6,545 nucleotides of DNA from Cyanothece sp. UBA12306 (lineage in GTDB: Bacteria > Cyanobacteriota > Cyanobacteriia > Cyanobacteriales > Microcystaceae), in the NCBI GenBank assembly GCA_003448685.1, contig DLXW01000152.1, positions 1 to 6,545 on the forward strand, in the 5' to 3' direction. Both the position numbers and the translations under genes were made by a program. Below, piece by piece: positions 5,868 to 6,545 of the stretch. The notes beneath the pieces were generated by a model, which was not told where the DNA came from, did not search any database, and saw nothing but the letters and a program-made list of their open reading frames with translations. Each line of letters begins with the position of its first letter. The first letter of the stretch is position 1.

Positions 5868-6545
5868 CTAGCGCAGCATTTCTAAAACCTTACTACTGTT
5901 GAACAAGAGCCCAATTGTGCCTATAACACCTAACATTACCAGCACCCAATTTCCTAAAGTCGCTCCGACCATTGTCGCCGCAATAATAGTAACCAGGGAG
6001 AAAAAGAAGGCTATCCTCACACCAAAAATCACTGGAATTGTTGGAACACCTGCAAGACTATCACCTCGTGTATCTCTGATGTCATTCAGATTCGCAATTG
6101 ATGCTATCATGAGACTCTCATAGAGGATTCCTCCGATGATTGGAAAGCTCCAATGGACACCACTTACTGTCATTGGTATAAGAAAGGTAAGAATGACCCA
6201 GAGGACGACTATAAGAGCTGTTTTAACCCCTGGTATTTTTTTTAGGCTCCTACCATCGGGAAGAATTGGGAGACTATACGCACATGCGAGTCCTATGGTA
6301 CTCATAATAGGAAAGATGGCAGCTGGTCGTAACAGCATGGCGATGAGGCTGATGACCACTGCAATCGCACACAAGTAAACCATGAAGGTATAATTTGCTC
6401 GCAACCAATTAGTCCGTTCTGGGGCATTTATGATATCTGATTCCTCACTTAAATCGTGCATACGGTCATAACTGTACGTCAAAAACCCTAATAGACCACT
6501 TAGGACAAGCACCACACTATCCGGCCTCACGGGGTGACAAGCCCG
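5868..6545 (-). CDS. UbiA-family membrane prenyltransferase (5' end beyond window)
   Basis: Integral membrane enzyme of the UbiA superfamily, which transfers a prenyl group from a diphosphate donor to an acceptor; the acceptor cannot be told here. The frame is open through the right edge, so the true start lies outside; a GTG at 6530 is in frame but would leave the protein short (220 residues against about 290 usual) and cut the first helix. Counting from that GTG: the first Asp-rich region is Y-D-R-M-H-D-L-S-E-E-S-D at 21-32 followed by N-A-P-E-R-T; the conserved loop Y-S-L-P with K-K-I-P-G-V-K is at 85-103; the second motif N-D-I-R-D-T-R-G-D is at 149-157. About seven hydrophobic segments fit the membrane fold. 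The first motif has D-x3-D spacing instead of the usual N-D-x2-D-x3-D, pointing to a less-studied subgroup. Cyanobacteria use UbiA enzymes for quinones, tocopherol, chlorophyll and heme; which of these, if any, is unknown. Confidence 0.88.
   Translation of the reverse strand, partial: RACHPVRPDSVVLVLSGLLGFLTYSYDRMHDLSEESDIINAPERTNWLRANYTFMVYLCAIAVVISLIAMLLRPAAIFPIMSTIGLACAYSLPILPDGRSLKKIPGVKTALIVVLWVILTFLIPMTVSGVHWSFPIIGGILYESLMIASIANLNDIRDTRGDSLAGVPTIPVIFGVRIAFFFSLVTIIAATMVGATLGNWVLVMLGVIGTIGLLFNSSKVLEMLR

Noticed and set aside
5899..6378. Plus-strand open frames at 5899-6123 and 6136-6378
   Set aside because: They are antisense to the UbiA-family gene, which carries the conserved motifs; no ribosome binding site or domain supports them.

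Overview
The window reads as chromosomal DNA of a cyanobacterium, most likely a filamentous, multicellular type. The reasons are a large NB-ARC/WD40 STAND protein of the kind abundant in such genomes, moderate-to-low GC, and the style of the flanking genes; this is an inference from gene content and no species marker is present. All five genes lie on the minus strand, so transcription runs from the right edge to the left edge. Two of them run off the window: a UbiA-family prenyltransferase at the right (5' end missing) and the STAND gene at the left (3' end missing).

Right half (4042-6545): a partial UbiA-family membrane prenyltransferase, a 158-bp gap with no convincing signal, then a complete XPB/Rad25-type superfamily 2 DNA helicase of bacterial type. 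A 265-bp gap follows with no convincing gene.

Left half (1-3776): a tight three-gene unit. It opens with a strong Shine-Dalgarno and a SERAC1/PGAP1-like alpha/beta serine hydrolase (GxSxG-type T-H-S-M-G-G nucleophile elbow). That gene overlaps the next by ATGA; the second gene encodes a 222-residue, mostly helical protein of unknown family. Only 22 bp later comes an NLR-like STAND ATPase with a helical N-terminal domain, an NB-ARC/NACHT-type NTPase core, a winged-helix/linker region and 42-residue WD40 repeats reaching the left edge. No frameshift or stop was found over its 687 visible codons.

The most interesting observation is that the hydrolase C-terminus and the helical protein N-terminus carry the same 43-residue helical module (19 of 43 residues identical, no gaps). 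This looks like a homotypic adaptor shared by effector and partner. With the STAND sensor next door, the three genes resemble a split version of the hydrolase-NB-ARC/NACHT-WD40 proteins of fungi, and are a plausible NLR-like conflict or anti-phage operon. The two most complete WD40 units are also about 84% identical at DNA level, which suggests recent repeat duplication or homogenisation in the sensor. The function of the system is inferred, not shown.
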